A stretch of DNA of 22,614 nucleotides from NCBI GenBank assembly GCA_032251145.1, contig JAVVER010000049.1, positions 1-22,614 of the forward strand, read 5' to 3'. A program made the position numbers and the translations under genes. The DNA is from BRH-c54 sp032251145. GTDB lineage: Bacteria; Bacteroidota; Bacteroidia; Flavobacteriales_E; Vicingaceae. Positions 7,337 to 13,637 of this stretch are shown piece by piece (positions within the stretch are counted from its first letter, which is position 1; the number at the start of each line of letters is the position of its first letter). Below the pieces are notes generated by a model. That model saw only the letters and a list, made by a program, of their open reading frames with translations. It was not told the origin of the DNA and made no database searches.

Positions 7337-8197
7337 ATGAAAAAAATCACACTTATAGGCACGTTTTTATTAGGTGCTTTATGCTTTAACAATGTAAATG
7401 CTCAAGACTTGCCAAAACCAAGTTCTTCGGCAGAGGTAAAACAAAAAATTGGATTAACAGATGTTACTGTAGTTTACTCTAGACCAAATGTTAACAACCG
7501 AGAAGTTTTTGGGAAATTAGTTCCTTACAATGAAATTTGGAGAACTGGTGCTAACCTAAACACGCTTATTACTTTTTCTGATGATATAAAAGTAGAAGGA
7601 AAAGAAGTAAAAGCCGGAACTTACGCTTTATTTACCTTCCCTGGTGAAAAAGAATGGAAAGTAGTTCTTAACACAACTACCGATGCTTGGGGAACTGGAA
7701 GTTATGACGAAGCAAATGATATTTTAACAGTAACCGTTCCTGCAAAAGAAGGATGTTTCCAAGAAACCATGGCGTTTTCTTTTGAAAATGTACAAATTGA
7801 AAATGGCATGTTACAATTGGCATGGAATAAAACACTTATTCAACTAAAAATTGATGTTGATGTAAAAGCTAAAGCTTGGAAAAACATAGAAACTGCTATT
7901 GCTGAAGTTACTGATAAAAACAAAGCTAGTGTTTACAGAAACTGTGCTAAGTATTGTGCAGATAATAATATGGAATTAGATAAAGCATTAACTTGGATAA
8001 ACGAATCTATTAAAACTCAAGAATACTGGTTTTCTTATTGGGTAAAAGCTGATGTATTACATGCCAAAGGCGATAACAAAGGTGCTATTGCTAGTGCAAA
8101 AAAAGCAATTGAATTAGGCGAAGCTGGTGCTAAAGAAAGTGGTAAGCCTTTTTCTTACAAAACAAGATTAGAAGACGCTATTAAAAACTACAAATAA
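7337..8197 (+). CDS. Exported DUF2911-domain protein with TPR-like C-terminus
   Basis: A 286-residue periplasmic protein. The signal peptide MKKITLIGTFLLGAL...NVNA|QD ends at about residue 22. The DUF2911 domain (about 25-175) has the typical VTVVYSRPNVNNREVFGKLV, then PYNEIWRTGANLNTLITF, AGTYALFTFPGE and WGTGSYDE. The C-terminal third (about 185-286) is helical, with TPR-like alternation (ALTWINESI...YWVKADVLHAKGDNKGAIASAKKAIEL). DUF2911 proteins are common in Bacteroidota and have no firmly established biochemical role. The gene has its own promoter and is closed by a strong terminator at 8244-8278, so it is probably monocistronic. The upstream TTG start was rejected because the ATG at 7337 starts a canonical signal peptide. 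Confidence 0.9.
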   Translation: MKKITLIGTFLLGALCFNNVNAQDLPKPSSSAEVKQKIGLTDVTVVYSRPNVNNREVFGKLVPYNEIWRTGANLNTLITFSDDIKVEGKEVKAGTYALFTFPGEKEWKVVLNTTTDAWGTGSYDEANDILTVTVPAKEGCFQETMAFSFENVQIENGMLQLAWNKTLIQLKIDVDVKAKAWKNIETAIAEVTDKNKASVYRNCAKYCADNNMELDKALTWINESIKTQEYWFSYWVKADVLHAKGDNKGAIASAKKAIELGEAGAKESGKPFSYKTRLEDAIKNYK

Positions 8198-8243
8198 ACT
8201 TTGTATTAAATAAATTTAAAAGTTTATTCCACATACAGCTTAC

Positions 8244-8278
8244 AAAAAGGTTATTTTTTCATAAAAATAACCTTTTTT
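8244..8278 (+). terminator. Intrinsic terminator after the DUF2911 gene
   Basis: A perfect 15-bp stem (AAAAAGGTTATTTTT with its complement), loop TCAT, ends in a T run. It lies 46 bases after the stop codon. The flanking A and T runs make it potentially bidirectional. Confidence 0.85.
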
Positions 8279-8312
8279 GTTTCTAAGCACTTTCCCATCC
8301 TTATAGAATAAG

Positions 8313-8320
8313 TATATTTG
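8313..8320 (+). promoter_or_regulatory. Promoter -7 box for the DUF1573-yajC unit
   Basis: TATATTTG matches TAnnTTTG. It lies 132 bases before the present start at 8453 but only 21 bases before another ATGAAACAA at 8342. Most genes here have 19-25 bases between box and ATG, so 8342 looks like an older start. Confidence 0.55.
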
Positions 8321-8396
8321 CCACTTAAAAAAATTAAACAAATGAAACAAGCCACTATTTAACTTTAAACACACATCCCAATGATTATTGGCTTTG

Positions 8397-8440
8397 TGCG
8401 TTGGAAGTTTTCCCCCTTCGGGGGAGTTAGAGGGGCTTAT
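8397..8440 (-). repeat. C/G hairpin repeat, inverted copy
   Basis: Stem CCCCC-TTC-GGGGG at 8412-8424. Read on the minus strand, the flanks (AAGCCCCTCTAACT before, AACTTCCAACGCACAAAGC after) match the copy at 10809-10852. It sits 28 bases before the DUF1573 start. Confidence 0.7.
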
Positions 8441-8452
8441 AAATAAACACAC

Positions 8453-8911
8453 ATGAAACAACTATTTTATATAGTAACATTAAGTACATTTTTATTTGCC
8501 TGCGGAAATAACGAAGAAAGCGAAATCACATCAGATTTAATTAACAATCCTATCACAGCAGCAGATTCTGCAGGTGTTGATACAGATAATTTACCATTTT
8601 TCGAATTTGAAGAAGAAGTAAAAGACTTTGGTCAGATTACTCAGGGAGAATCTGTTAAAACTGTTTTTAAATTCAGAAATGTAGGAAAAAGTAACTTAAT
8701 TATTTCATCGGCTCAAGGAAGCTGTGGCTGTACAGTACCTCAATGGCCAAAAGAACCTATTAAGCCAGGAGAAAAAGGAGAAATTGAAGTGGTTTTTAAC
8801 TCAGAAGGGAAATCAGGATTACAAAACAAAACCATTACCTTAGTAGCTAATACTATTCCAAATACTAAGATTATTGCTTTAAAAGGAGAAATTTTAGCTC
8901 CATCTAAATAA
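8453..8911 (+). CDS. DUF1573 lipoprotein
   Basis: A 152-residue protein with a lipoprotein signal (MKQLFYIVTLSTFLFAC, Cys17) followed by GNNEESE. These acidic residues after Cys resemble the Bacteroidota lipoprotein export signal, so surface exposure is possible. The DUF1573 domain (about 55-150) has the characteristic FEFEEEVKDFGQITQGE, VFKFRNVGKSNL, the SSAQGSCGCTVPQWPKEPIKPGE core with CGC, and VVFNSEGKSGLQNKTITLVAN. It is an Ig-like (ASH/MSP-like) fold whose function is not established. It is followed after 28 bases by yajC, and the pairing suggests an envelope role. The leader is unusually long and contains a repeat. Confidence 0.9.
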   Translation: MKQLFYIVTLSTFLFACGNNEESEITSDLINNPITAADSAGVDTDNLPFFEFEEEVKDFGQITQGESVKTVFKFRNVGKSNLIISSAQGSCGCTVPQWPKEPIKPGEKGEIEVVFNSEGKSGLQNKTITLVANTIPNTKIIALKGEILAPSK

Positions 8912-8939
8912 TATTTTTTTACATCTATAAATTATAAAA

Positions 8940-9260
8940 ATGAACACAATTTTATTAATGGCATCTCCTGAGGGAGAACAAGGCGGAGGGTTACAAACAA
9001 TATTAATGTTTGGTCTTATTTTTCTAGTATTTTATTTCTTTATGATAAGACCTCAAATGAAGAAACAAAAAGACCTTAAAAAATTTAGAGAAGCTCTACA
9101 AAAAGGTGCTAAAATTGTTACCATTGGTGGTATTCACGGAAAAATTGTTGAAGTGAAAGACGAAACAGCAATTATTGAAGTTGAAGGCGGCAACAGATTA
9201 AAAATTGAAAAAGCTGCTATAGCAAAGGAATTTTCAGCTGAAGAAATGGAGAAAAGTTAA
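8940..9260 (+). CDS. yajC: Preprotein translocase auxiliary subunit YajC
   Basis: A small inner-membrane protein associated with SecDF and SecYEG. The 106 residues have a Gly-rich N-terminus, one transmembrane helix (about 19-37, TILMFGLIFLVFYFFMIRP), the conserved FMIRPQMKKQKD boundary, and a cytosolic SH3-like domain (LQKGAKIVTIGGIHGKIVEVKDETAIIEV). Length is standard for the family. It lies directly after the DUF1573 lipoprotein and before coaE. Its last codons form the left arm of a terminator hairpin. Identification is by the membrane/basic motif and the GG-I-x-G-x-I-V pattern. Confidence 0.95.
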   Translation: MNTILLMASPEGEQGGGLQTILMFGLIFLVFYFFMIRPQMKKQKDLKKFREALQKGAKIVTIGGIHGKIVEVKDETAIIEVEGGNRLKIEKAAIAKEFSAEEMEKS

Positions 9261-9276
9261 TTTTCTCCATTTTTTT
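9244..9276 (+). terminator. Intrinsic terminator overlapping the yajC stop
   Basis: Stem AAATGGAGAAAA with TTTTCTCCATTT, loop GTTAA, then more Ts. The loop contains the yajC stop codon, so the left arm is coding sequence. It separates yajC from coaE, 28 bases later. Confidence 0.75.
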
Positions 9277-9288
9277 ATCCTAATAGTT

Positions 9289-9882
9289 ATGAATAAATCG
9301 GTTACAAAACCCATTATTATTGGACTTACCGGTGGTATCGGTAGTGGTAAATCTACCATTGCCGAAATCTTTACTACACTAAAAATTCCTGTTTTCAATT
9401 CCGACCTCGAAGCTAAACAGCTTTACTCCCATCCAGAAGTGAAACAACAAATTATCACACTTTTTGGAAATGTTTATAACGACCAAAATCAACTCGATAA
9501 AAAAACCTTAGCCAATATTGTTTTTAATGATGAAGAAAAACTTCAACAACTCAACAGCATTATTCATCCGGCAGTAAAAAAACTTTTCGAAACTTGGGTA
9601 AGCAAAAACAACCACACTGCTATTTTAATTAAAGAAGCAGCCATATTAATAGAATCGGGTGCAGCCAAACAAGTTGATAAAATTATTGTTGTTACCGCTC
9701 CCGAAAAAGAAAGAATAAAACGAGTAATGCAACGAGATAATATTACTGAAAAAGAAGTTATCGCAAGAATGAGTAAACAACTCCCCGAAGAAAAATTAAT
9801 TGCTCATGCAGATGTCATTATTAAAAATGATAATAAGCAGTTGGTAATTCCTCAGGTGTTAGAAATCCTAAAGAAACTATAA
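9289..9882 (+). CDS. coaE: Dephospho-CoA kinase CoaE
   Basis: ATP-dependent phosphorylation of the ribose 3'-OH of dephospho-CoA, the last step of coenzyme A synthesis; cytosolic. The 197 residues start with the P-loop IGLTGGIGSGKSTIAEIF (about 11-28). Then come FNSDLEAKQLY with the catalytic Asp, the substrate segment IIHPAVKKLF, KEAAILIESGA, IIVVTAPEKERIKRVMQRDNITEKEV (lid and Arg), and ADVIIKND near the C-terminus. Length is normal. It starts 28 bases after yajC but beyond a strong hairpin terminator, so it may depend on partial read-through or a weak promoter. It is convergent with DUF2279, with only 17 bases between stops. Confidence 0.95.
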   Translation: MNKSVTKPIIIGLTGGIGSGKSTIAEIFTTLKIPVFNSDLEAKQLYSHPEVKQQIITLFGNVYNDQNQLDKKTLANIVFNDEEKLQQLNSIIHPAVKKLFETWVSKNNHTAILIKEAAILIESGAAKQVDKIIVVTAPEKERIKRVMQRDNITEKEVIARMSKQLPEEKLIAHADVIIKNDNKQLVIPQVLEILKKL

Positions 9883-9899
9883 CAATTAAAAAACGCATC

Positions 9900-10781
9900 T
9901 TAAAAATACAACCAATAAAATTGAGCACTGCTACGACTATTAAACTCTAAGGTAGGCAAAGGGAATTTCAAAAACCCGAAAGCTCCTAACAGGGTATTGG
10001 CAAATTTACTCTTAGTTTTTATACGAGTTAAATCCACATCTAACGAAAGGTAAAATTGGCGTTGTCGCTCAATCTCTCGATAAGCATTGTTATTAAATGC
10101 TCCTAACATTCCATCAGCTCCATAACCAACAGCAAAATTGATCCATTTTGGGAATTTAGTTCCTTTGCTTAAAAATGAGGCAATATTGGCACTCATCCAA
10201 TAGGTTTGTCCGTTGTAATCTTTCAACATATTTTGAGCTAAATTTTCACCCAGCAAATCTGGACGTTTTTTCCAATAATCACTCTGGTGAAAAGAGTATT
10301 TAAGTAAAATACGCTGTTCTTGCCAAGCCAATTGCTGAGCTATAAAAAATCCAGATCCGACAGTATTCACAGCCACATCTCCCCACGAAAATCCCCAATC
10401 GGATGAAAAACCGTCAAAAATTTCTACGGAAGTAAGAAAAAACAAGCCTAACGTTCCACCATACCACACCGATTTTTTCTCACTCACTCCACTCCATTTC
10501 AACGCTTCATAACCAGCAAAACCAACATAATAAGCAGTAACTCCATGACCGATTTTATCCATTTGGAGCCACTCGTCATTGTCATTAAAAAAATGAAACG
10601 AAGAACTCGGAACATCTTTATACCAAAGCGTATAAAGTCCTGTCATTGTAGCAGTATAACCAACACTTTCTGCTACAATAACCGTTTTTAATCTTTTAGT
10701 ATTAATAGTATCGTGCTGAGCAAACAGTTGACTGCTTACTGAAAATGCTATCGTTAATATGAAAAGTTGATTTTTTATAAT
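9900..10781 (-). CDS. DUF2279 envelope protein; no standard start codon
   Basis: A YfiM/DUF2279-family protein. The frame contains LYTLWYKDVPSSSFHFFNDNDEW, then LQMDKIGHGVTAYYVG, GGTLGLFFLTSVEIFDGFSS, DWGFSWGDVAVNTVGSGFF and KYSFHQSDYW, a typical DUF2279 pattern. The first ATG in frame is at 10646, but the open frame continues 45 codons upstream. There it encodes a clear signal peptide (KNQLFILTIAFSVSSQLFAQ) and a sequence continuous with the domain. No ATG, GTG or TTG exists in that extension; only ATA, ATC and ATT codons stand at 10776-10787. I give ATT at 10779-10781 as a tentative start (293 residues). From 10646 the product would be 248 residues without a signal. A repeat block starts about 10 bases upstream. 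Confidence 0.75.
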   Translation of the reverse strand: MIKNQLFILTIAFSVSSQLFAQHDTINTKRLKTVIVAESVGYTATMTGLYTLWYKDVPSSSFHFFNDNDEWLQMDKIGHGVTAYYVGFAGYEALKWSGVSEKKSVWYGGTLGLFFLTSVEIFDGFSSDWGFSWGDVAVNTVGSGFFIAQQLAWQEQRILLKYSFHQSDYWKKRPDLLGENLAQNMLKDYNGQTYWMSANIASFLSKGTKFPKWINFAVGYGADGMLGAFNNNAYREIERQRQFYLSLDVDLTRIKTKSKFANTLLGAFGFLKFPLPTLEFNSRSSAQFYWLYF

Positions 10782-10898
10782 GATTATTGTTTATTACCAC
10801 CTCCCAAAAGCCCCCTAAATCCCCCGAAGGGGGACTTTCCCATCACGCAAAGCAATTGTTATTCGTTAATTGTTAATTTTTTCAAATTCAAATTCTTT

Positions 10899-10943
10899 GC
10901 GATGAGCTTCACTCAACGCTATTAAATCTCGCTCCTTCGGAGC
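10899..10943 (+). repeat. Double-hairpin repeat, copy C
   Basis: First hairpin: GCGA-TGAG, loop CTTCA, CTCA-ACGC (10899-10919). Second: GCTCC-TTC-GGAGC (10931-10943). Compared with copy A, GGG/CCC in the first stem has become GAG/CTC, so pairing is kept. Confidence 0.75.
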
Positions 10944-10966
10944 TTTGTAGTTTATAGTTACAAAAT

Positions 10967-11015
10967 TTCTAATTTCTAATTTCTAATCTCTAATCTCCAA
11001 TTTCTAATTATTAAT
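10967..11015. repeat. Heptamer tract, 7 units of YTCYAAT
   Basis: Units are TTCTAAT three times, then CTCTAAT, CTCCAAT, TTCTAAT, TATTAAT. The tract ends five bases before the stop codon of the minus-strand PorE-like gene (11021-11023). Confidence 0.85.
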
Positions 11016-11020
11016 CACTT

Positions 11021-12973
11021 TCACTCCACCACTTTAAAAGCTGTTCTTCTGTTTTCCGCTCTTCCTTCTTCTGTATCGTTGTCAGCAATTGGAGAAGTAT
11101 CTCCGTAGCCTTTAGTTAGCAATCTAGTTGCATCAATTCCATTGCTTACCAGATAGTCTTTTACTGCTTTAGCTCTGTTGTCTGATAAAAGTTGATTGTC
11201 TTTTTTATTCCCAACATTATCGGTATGTCCACCCAACTCAATTTTTAAGTTCGCGTTCTCATCTAAGAAAGTCACTAATTTATTTAACTCTGCTTTAGAT
11301 GTTGGTTTTAAATCGAATTTAGCTGTTTCAAAAAATACATTTTTCAATACCACCTCTTTTCCTGCCTCAATTCTACTTAATGGAACGTCTTTTTTAAACG
11401 GTTCGTAAGATGTTCCGTGAGTTAATTTAAAATTCTCTGAATAAAACAAATAGCCTTTTCTGGAAACATTTAATGCATATTCTTTATTAGGTGGTAATGA
11501 AACTAAGTACTTACCTGTTGTTCCATCCGAAAATGAAGTTACAACAACATTACCTGTTTCAACATCTATTAACTCGAATTTTGCGGCCAATTTATCATTA
11601 TTAGTTTCATCATAAACCATACCCGATAAATAAGTAACTTCTTCGGCTCTGGCATGTTCTGGCAGTTCAAATTGATATAAATCTAAACTTCCCAAACCAC
11701 CTTCTCTATCGGAAGCAAAATAAGCTGTTTTACCATCAGCACTAACTAACAAGCTGTTTTCATCATTATGTGTATTGATGGGATAGCCTAAATTTACGGG
11801 AGTTGTCCACTCTCCATTTTCATCTTTGGTAGATTTATAAATATCTAATCCTCCCATGCCTGGGTGTCCGTTAGAAGAAAAATATAAGGTTTTACCATCA
11901 GGATGAATAAACACCGATTCTTCTGTTGCCGCAGTATTAATAACCTTACTTAATGGTGCTGGCTTAGACCATGAACCATCTGCTTGGATTTCAGTCATGT
12001 AAATATCTTGTTGGCGGTCTTGACCTCTTCCAAAACCTCTTATAAAATATAGGGTTTTACCATCAGAAGAAAAAGAAGGTTGAGTTTCCCAATTTCTGGA
12101 ATTTACCGGTTCTCCTAAGTTTCTTGGAAAGCTCCAATCGTTCCCTGATTTAAATGAATAGAATAAATCGCAACTTCCAAAGCCATTTTTACCTTTGCCG
12201 TAACCTTCATAAGGGTCGGCACAAATAGTAAAAATTAAAAAATTTCCGTTTGCCGATAAGGTTGGAGCACCTTCATTGTTATAACTATTTACACCTTTTA
12301 CATTAATGCTTTTTTTCCAATTATGCCCATCAAAATAACTTACGAAAAAATCTTCATTAAATCCTGTTGGTGTACTTGGGTCGTTTAATCTTCTGGTATA
12401 AAGTAAGGTTTTTCCATCTGCCGAAAGAGCCGGGAAATATTCAGGAAGTTCGGAATTTACACCTTTCCCCATGTTTTTAGGTTCAAAAGGAACAGGGTTT
12501 TTCAATGCTTCAATAGCGAACTCACAATCTCTTAAACCATCATTAGCTAGGTGTTTCATCATTAATGGAGCATCGGTAAATTTAAAATAATTAGTAAAAT
12601 GTTTTTTAGCCTCTTCATATTTTCCAACTTTTAAAAGTAAGGCTCCTAATGAAGCATGGGCTTCAGGAAATAAATCATACTTGGCTTCAATAGATTTGGT
12701 GTAATAAACAATGGCTTGCTCGTAGTTAGCTTTTTCGGTGTAAACATAAGCCAACAGCAATGCAGCTTCTGCAAAATTAGGGTCTTTCTCTAAAGCTAAT
12801 AAAAACTTCACTTCCGCTAAATCATTATTACGGGAATCATATAAGCCTTTACCTTCATTATATAATTTAACTGCCTTTTTATTATCGGAGCTAAGTGTTG
12901 GTTGTGCTACCGTACAATTAATTAAAAAAAGTACACTTACTATCGATAAAATTATTTTTGTGGTGATGTTCAT
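11021..12973 (-). CDS. PorE-like TPR/PD40/CRD/OmpA envelope protein
   Basis: A 650-residue exported protein with four parts in order. After the signal peptide (to about VAQ, residue 24), TPR repeats (about 30-150) carry motifs such as EAALLLAYVYTEKANYEQAI. A PD40/WD40-like propeller (about 165-435) repeats S-x-D-G-K-T-L-Y/L-F (ALSADGKTLLYTRR, SFSSDGKTLYFIRG, HPDGKTLYFSSN, SADGKTAYFASD). A carboxypeptidase-regulatory-like beta domain follows (about 445-530). The C-terminal OmpA domain (about 540-650) has an intact peptidoglycan site (GHTDNVG ... LSDNRAKAV ... GRAENRR). This is the architecture of PorE, a peptidoglycan-binding T9SS component, but Bacteroidota carry several paralogues, so assignment is tentative. 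LINC before the cleavage region is a poor lipobox. A -7 box TAATTTTG lies 44 bases upstream. Confidence 0.85.
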   Translation of the reverse strand: MNITTKIILSIVSVLFLINCTVAQPTLSSDNKKAVKLYNEGKGLYDSRNNDLAEVKFLLALEKDPNFAEAALLLAYVYTEKANYEQAIVYYTKSIEAKYDLFPEAHASLGALLLKVGKYEEAKKHFTNYFKFTDAPLMMKHLANDGLRDCEFAIEALKNPVPFEPKNMGKGVNSELPEYFPALSADGKTLLYTRRLNDPSTPTGFNEDFFVSYFDGHNWKKSINVKGVNSYNNEGAPTLSANGNFLIFTICADPYEGYGKGKNGFGSCDLFYSFKSGNDWSFPRNLGEPVNSRNWETQPSFSSDGKTLYFIRGFGRGQDRQQDIYMTEIQADGSWSKPAPLSKVINTAATEESVFIHPDGKTLYFSSNGHPGMGGLDIYKSTKDENGEWTTPVNLGYPINTHNDENSLLVSADGKTAYFASDREGGLGSLDLYQFELPEHARAEEVTYLSGMVYDETNNDKLAAKFELIDVETGNVVVTSFSDGTTGKYLVSLPPNKEYALNVSRKGYLFYSENFKLTHGTSYEPFKKDVPLSRIEAGKEVVLKNVFFETAKFDLKPTSKAELNKLVTFLDENANLKIELGGHTDNVGNKKDNQLLSDNRAKAVKDYLVSNGIDATRLLTKGYGDTSPIADNDTEEGRAENRRTAFKVVE

Positions 12974-12996
12974 TCGTTATAAGTTAATTGTTTTTA

Positions 12997-13022
12997 TCTC
13001 GCAAAGACGCAGAGACGCAAAA
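12997..13022. repeat. CGCAAAGACGC-type repeat
   Basis: Tandem 8-bp units GCAAAGAC, GCAGAGAC, GCAAAA. Related sequence lies at 15833-15857 (CGCAAAGATGCGAAGACGC) and 15798-15812. Similar GCAAAGACGC repeats are familiar from intergenic DNA of many bacteria. Confidence 0.6.
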
Positions 13023-13025
13023 TTA
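13018..13025 (-). promoter_or_regulatory. -7 box of the PorE-like gene
   Basis: The minus strand reads TAATTTTG, matching TAnnTTTG, 44 bases before the ATG at 12973. It overlaps the end of the CGCAAAGACGC-type repeat. No -33 TTG at proper spacing was seen. Confidence 0.45.
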
Positions 13026-13047
13026 TTTTCTAAATTTCAAATTCATT

Positions 13048-13093
13048 GCGATGACTTATAGTCATCTCTTTATTAATTACGCTCCTTCGGAGC
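13048..13093 (+). repeat. Double-hairpin repeat, copy D
   Basis: First hairpin: GATGAC, loop TTATA, GTCATC (13050-13066, six perfect pairs). Second: GCTCC-TTC-GGAGC (13081-13093). It begins 11 bases beyond the stop of the TonB-like gene. The stem differs from copies A and C but still pairs. Confidence 0.75.
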
Positions 13094-13104
13094 TTTGTTG
13101 TTAA

Positions 13105-13527
13105 TTATTGAAGTTCAATTTGTATTGGCATTGTATATGTCGATTCTATAGGATTCCCGTTTTTATATGCTGGTTTCCAATCAGGCATTTGTTTAAATAT
13201 TTCAATTATTTTTTCATCAATTAATTTACTTATACTTTTTAAAACCACAAAATCTTTCAACTTACCCGATTTTTGAACAGTAAACTTTAAAAACATTTTT
13301 GTTTTTATACTCCCTTCAAAATCATCATTTTCAACCACAAGTCTCTCCAGTATAAATTTATACAATTCTTGTTTTCCTCCCGGAAATTCAGCTACAATAC
13401 TATTTTTCAAACTATCTTTTGTCTGAAGATAAACACTATCAGAATTTACACCATACGTTTCAACTACAACAAGTTGAAACGACAAAATGAACATTACTAA
13501 TTTTAATATTTTATTAATTCTCATCAT
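13105..13527 (-). CDS. Exported TonB C-terminal-domain protein
   Basis: About 140 residues. A hydrophobic N-terminus (MMRINKILKLVMFILSFQLVVVETYG) acts as signal or anchor. A TonB_C-like domain (about 48-140) carries EFPGGKQELYKFI, KMFLKFTVQKSGKLKDFVVLKSI, IIEIFKQMPDWKPAYKNGNPIESTYTMPI, the pattern of Bacteroidota TonB-like proteins. There is no proline-rich linker, so it is unlikely to be a full energy transducer. It may bind an envelope partner. The open frame extends to a GTG at 13546-13548, but that codon lies in a repeat; two adjacent ATGs (13527, 13524) start a proper signal peptide. It lies downstream of recG on the same strand, about 108 bases away, with a C/G hairpin and heptads between. 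Function unknown. Confidence 0.75.
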   Translation of the reverse strand: MMRINKILKLVMFILSFQLVVVETYGVNSDSVYLQTKDSLKNSIVAEFPGGKQELYKFILERLVVENDDFEGSIKTKMFLKFTVQKSGKLKDFVVLKSISKLIDEKIIEIFKQMPDWKPAYKNGNPIESTYTMPIQIELQ

Positions 13528-13541
13528 TATATAGCTACAAA

Positions 13542-13637
13542 AACACACCCCTGCCCCCTCTCAAGAGGGGAATCCAACACACATTTCCAGCTTACGTCTA
13601 ATCTCTAATTTCAAATTTCAAATCTCCAATCCTCATC
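13542..13637. repeat. C/G hairpin plus heptamer tract next to recG
   Basis: Hairpin CCCCTC-TCAA-GAGGGG (13555-13570) with flanks nearly identical to copy A. Then come heptamers GTCTAAT, CTCTAAT, TTCAAAT, TTCAAAT, CTCCAAT, CCTCATC (13596-13637). The recG stop codon (13636-13638) overlaps the end of the tract. Confidence 0.8.

Larger units (their letters stand above)
10799..11015. repeat. Composite intergenic repeat block, second copy
   Basis: The modules are the same and in the same order as at 1941-2285. They are the C/G hairpin CCCCC-GAA-GGGGG (10821-10833), GTTAATT-type heptads (about 10855-10878), the double hairpin (10899-10943) and YTCYAAT units (10967-11015). It fills the gap between the PorE-like gene and DUF2279. 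Confidence 0.8.

Noticed and set aside
8240..8461. A 73-codon minus-strand frame between DUF2911 and DUF1573
   Set aside because: It crosses a terminator and a hairpin repeat, has no recognisable features and reads the repeats as protein.
13546..13548. GTG start for the TonB-like gene
   Set aside because: It lies in the C/G hairpin repeat flank; the ATG pair at 13524-13527 fits a signal peptide.
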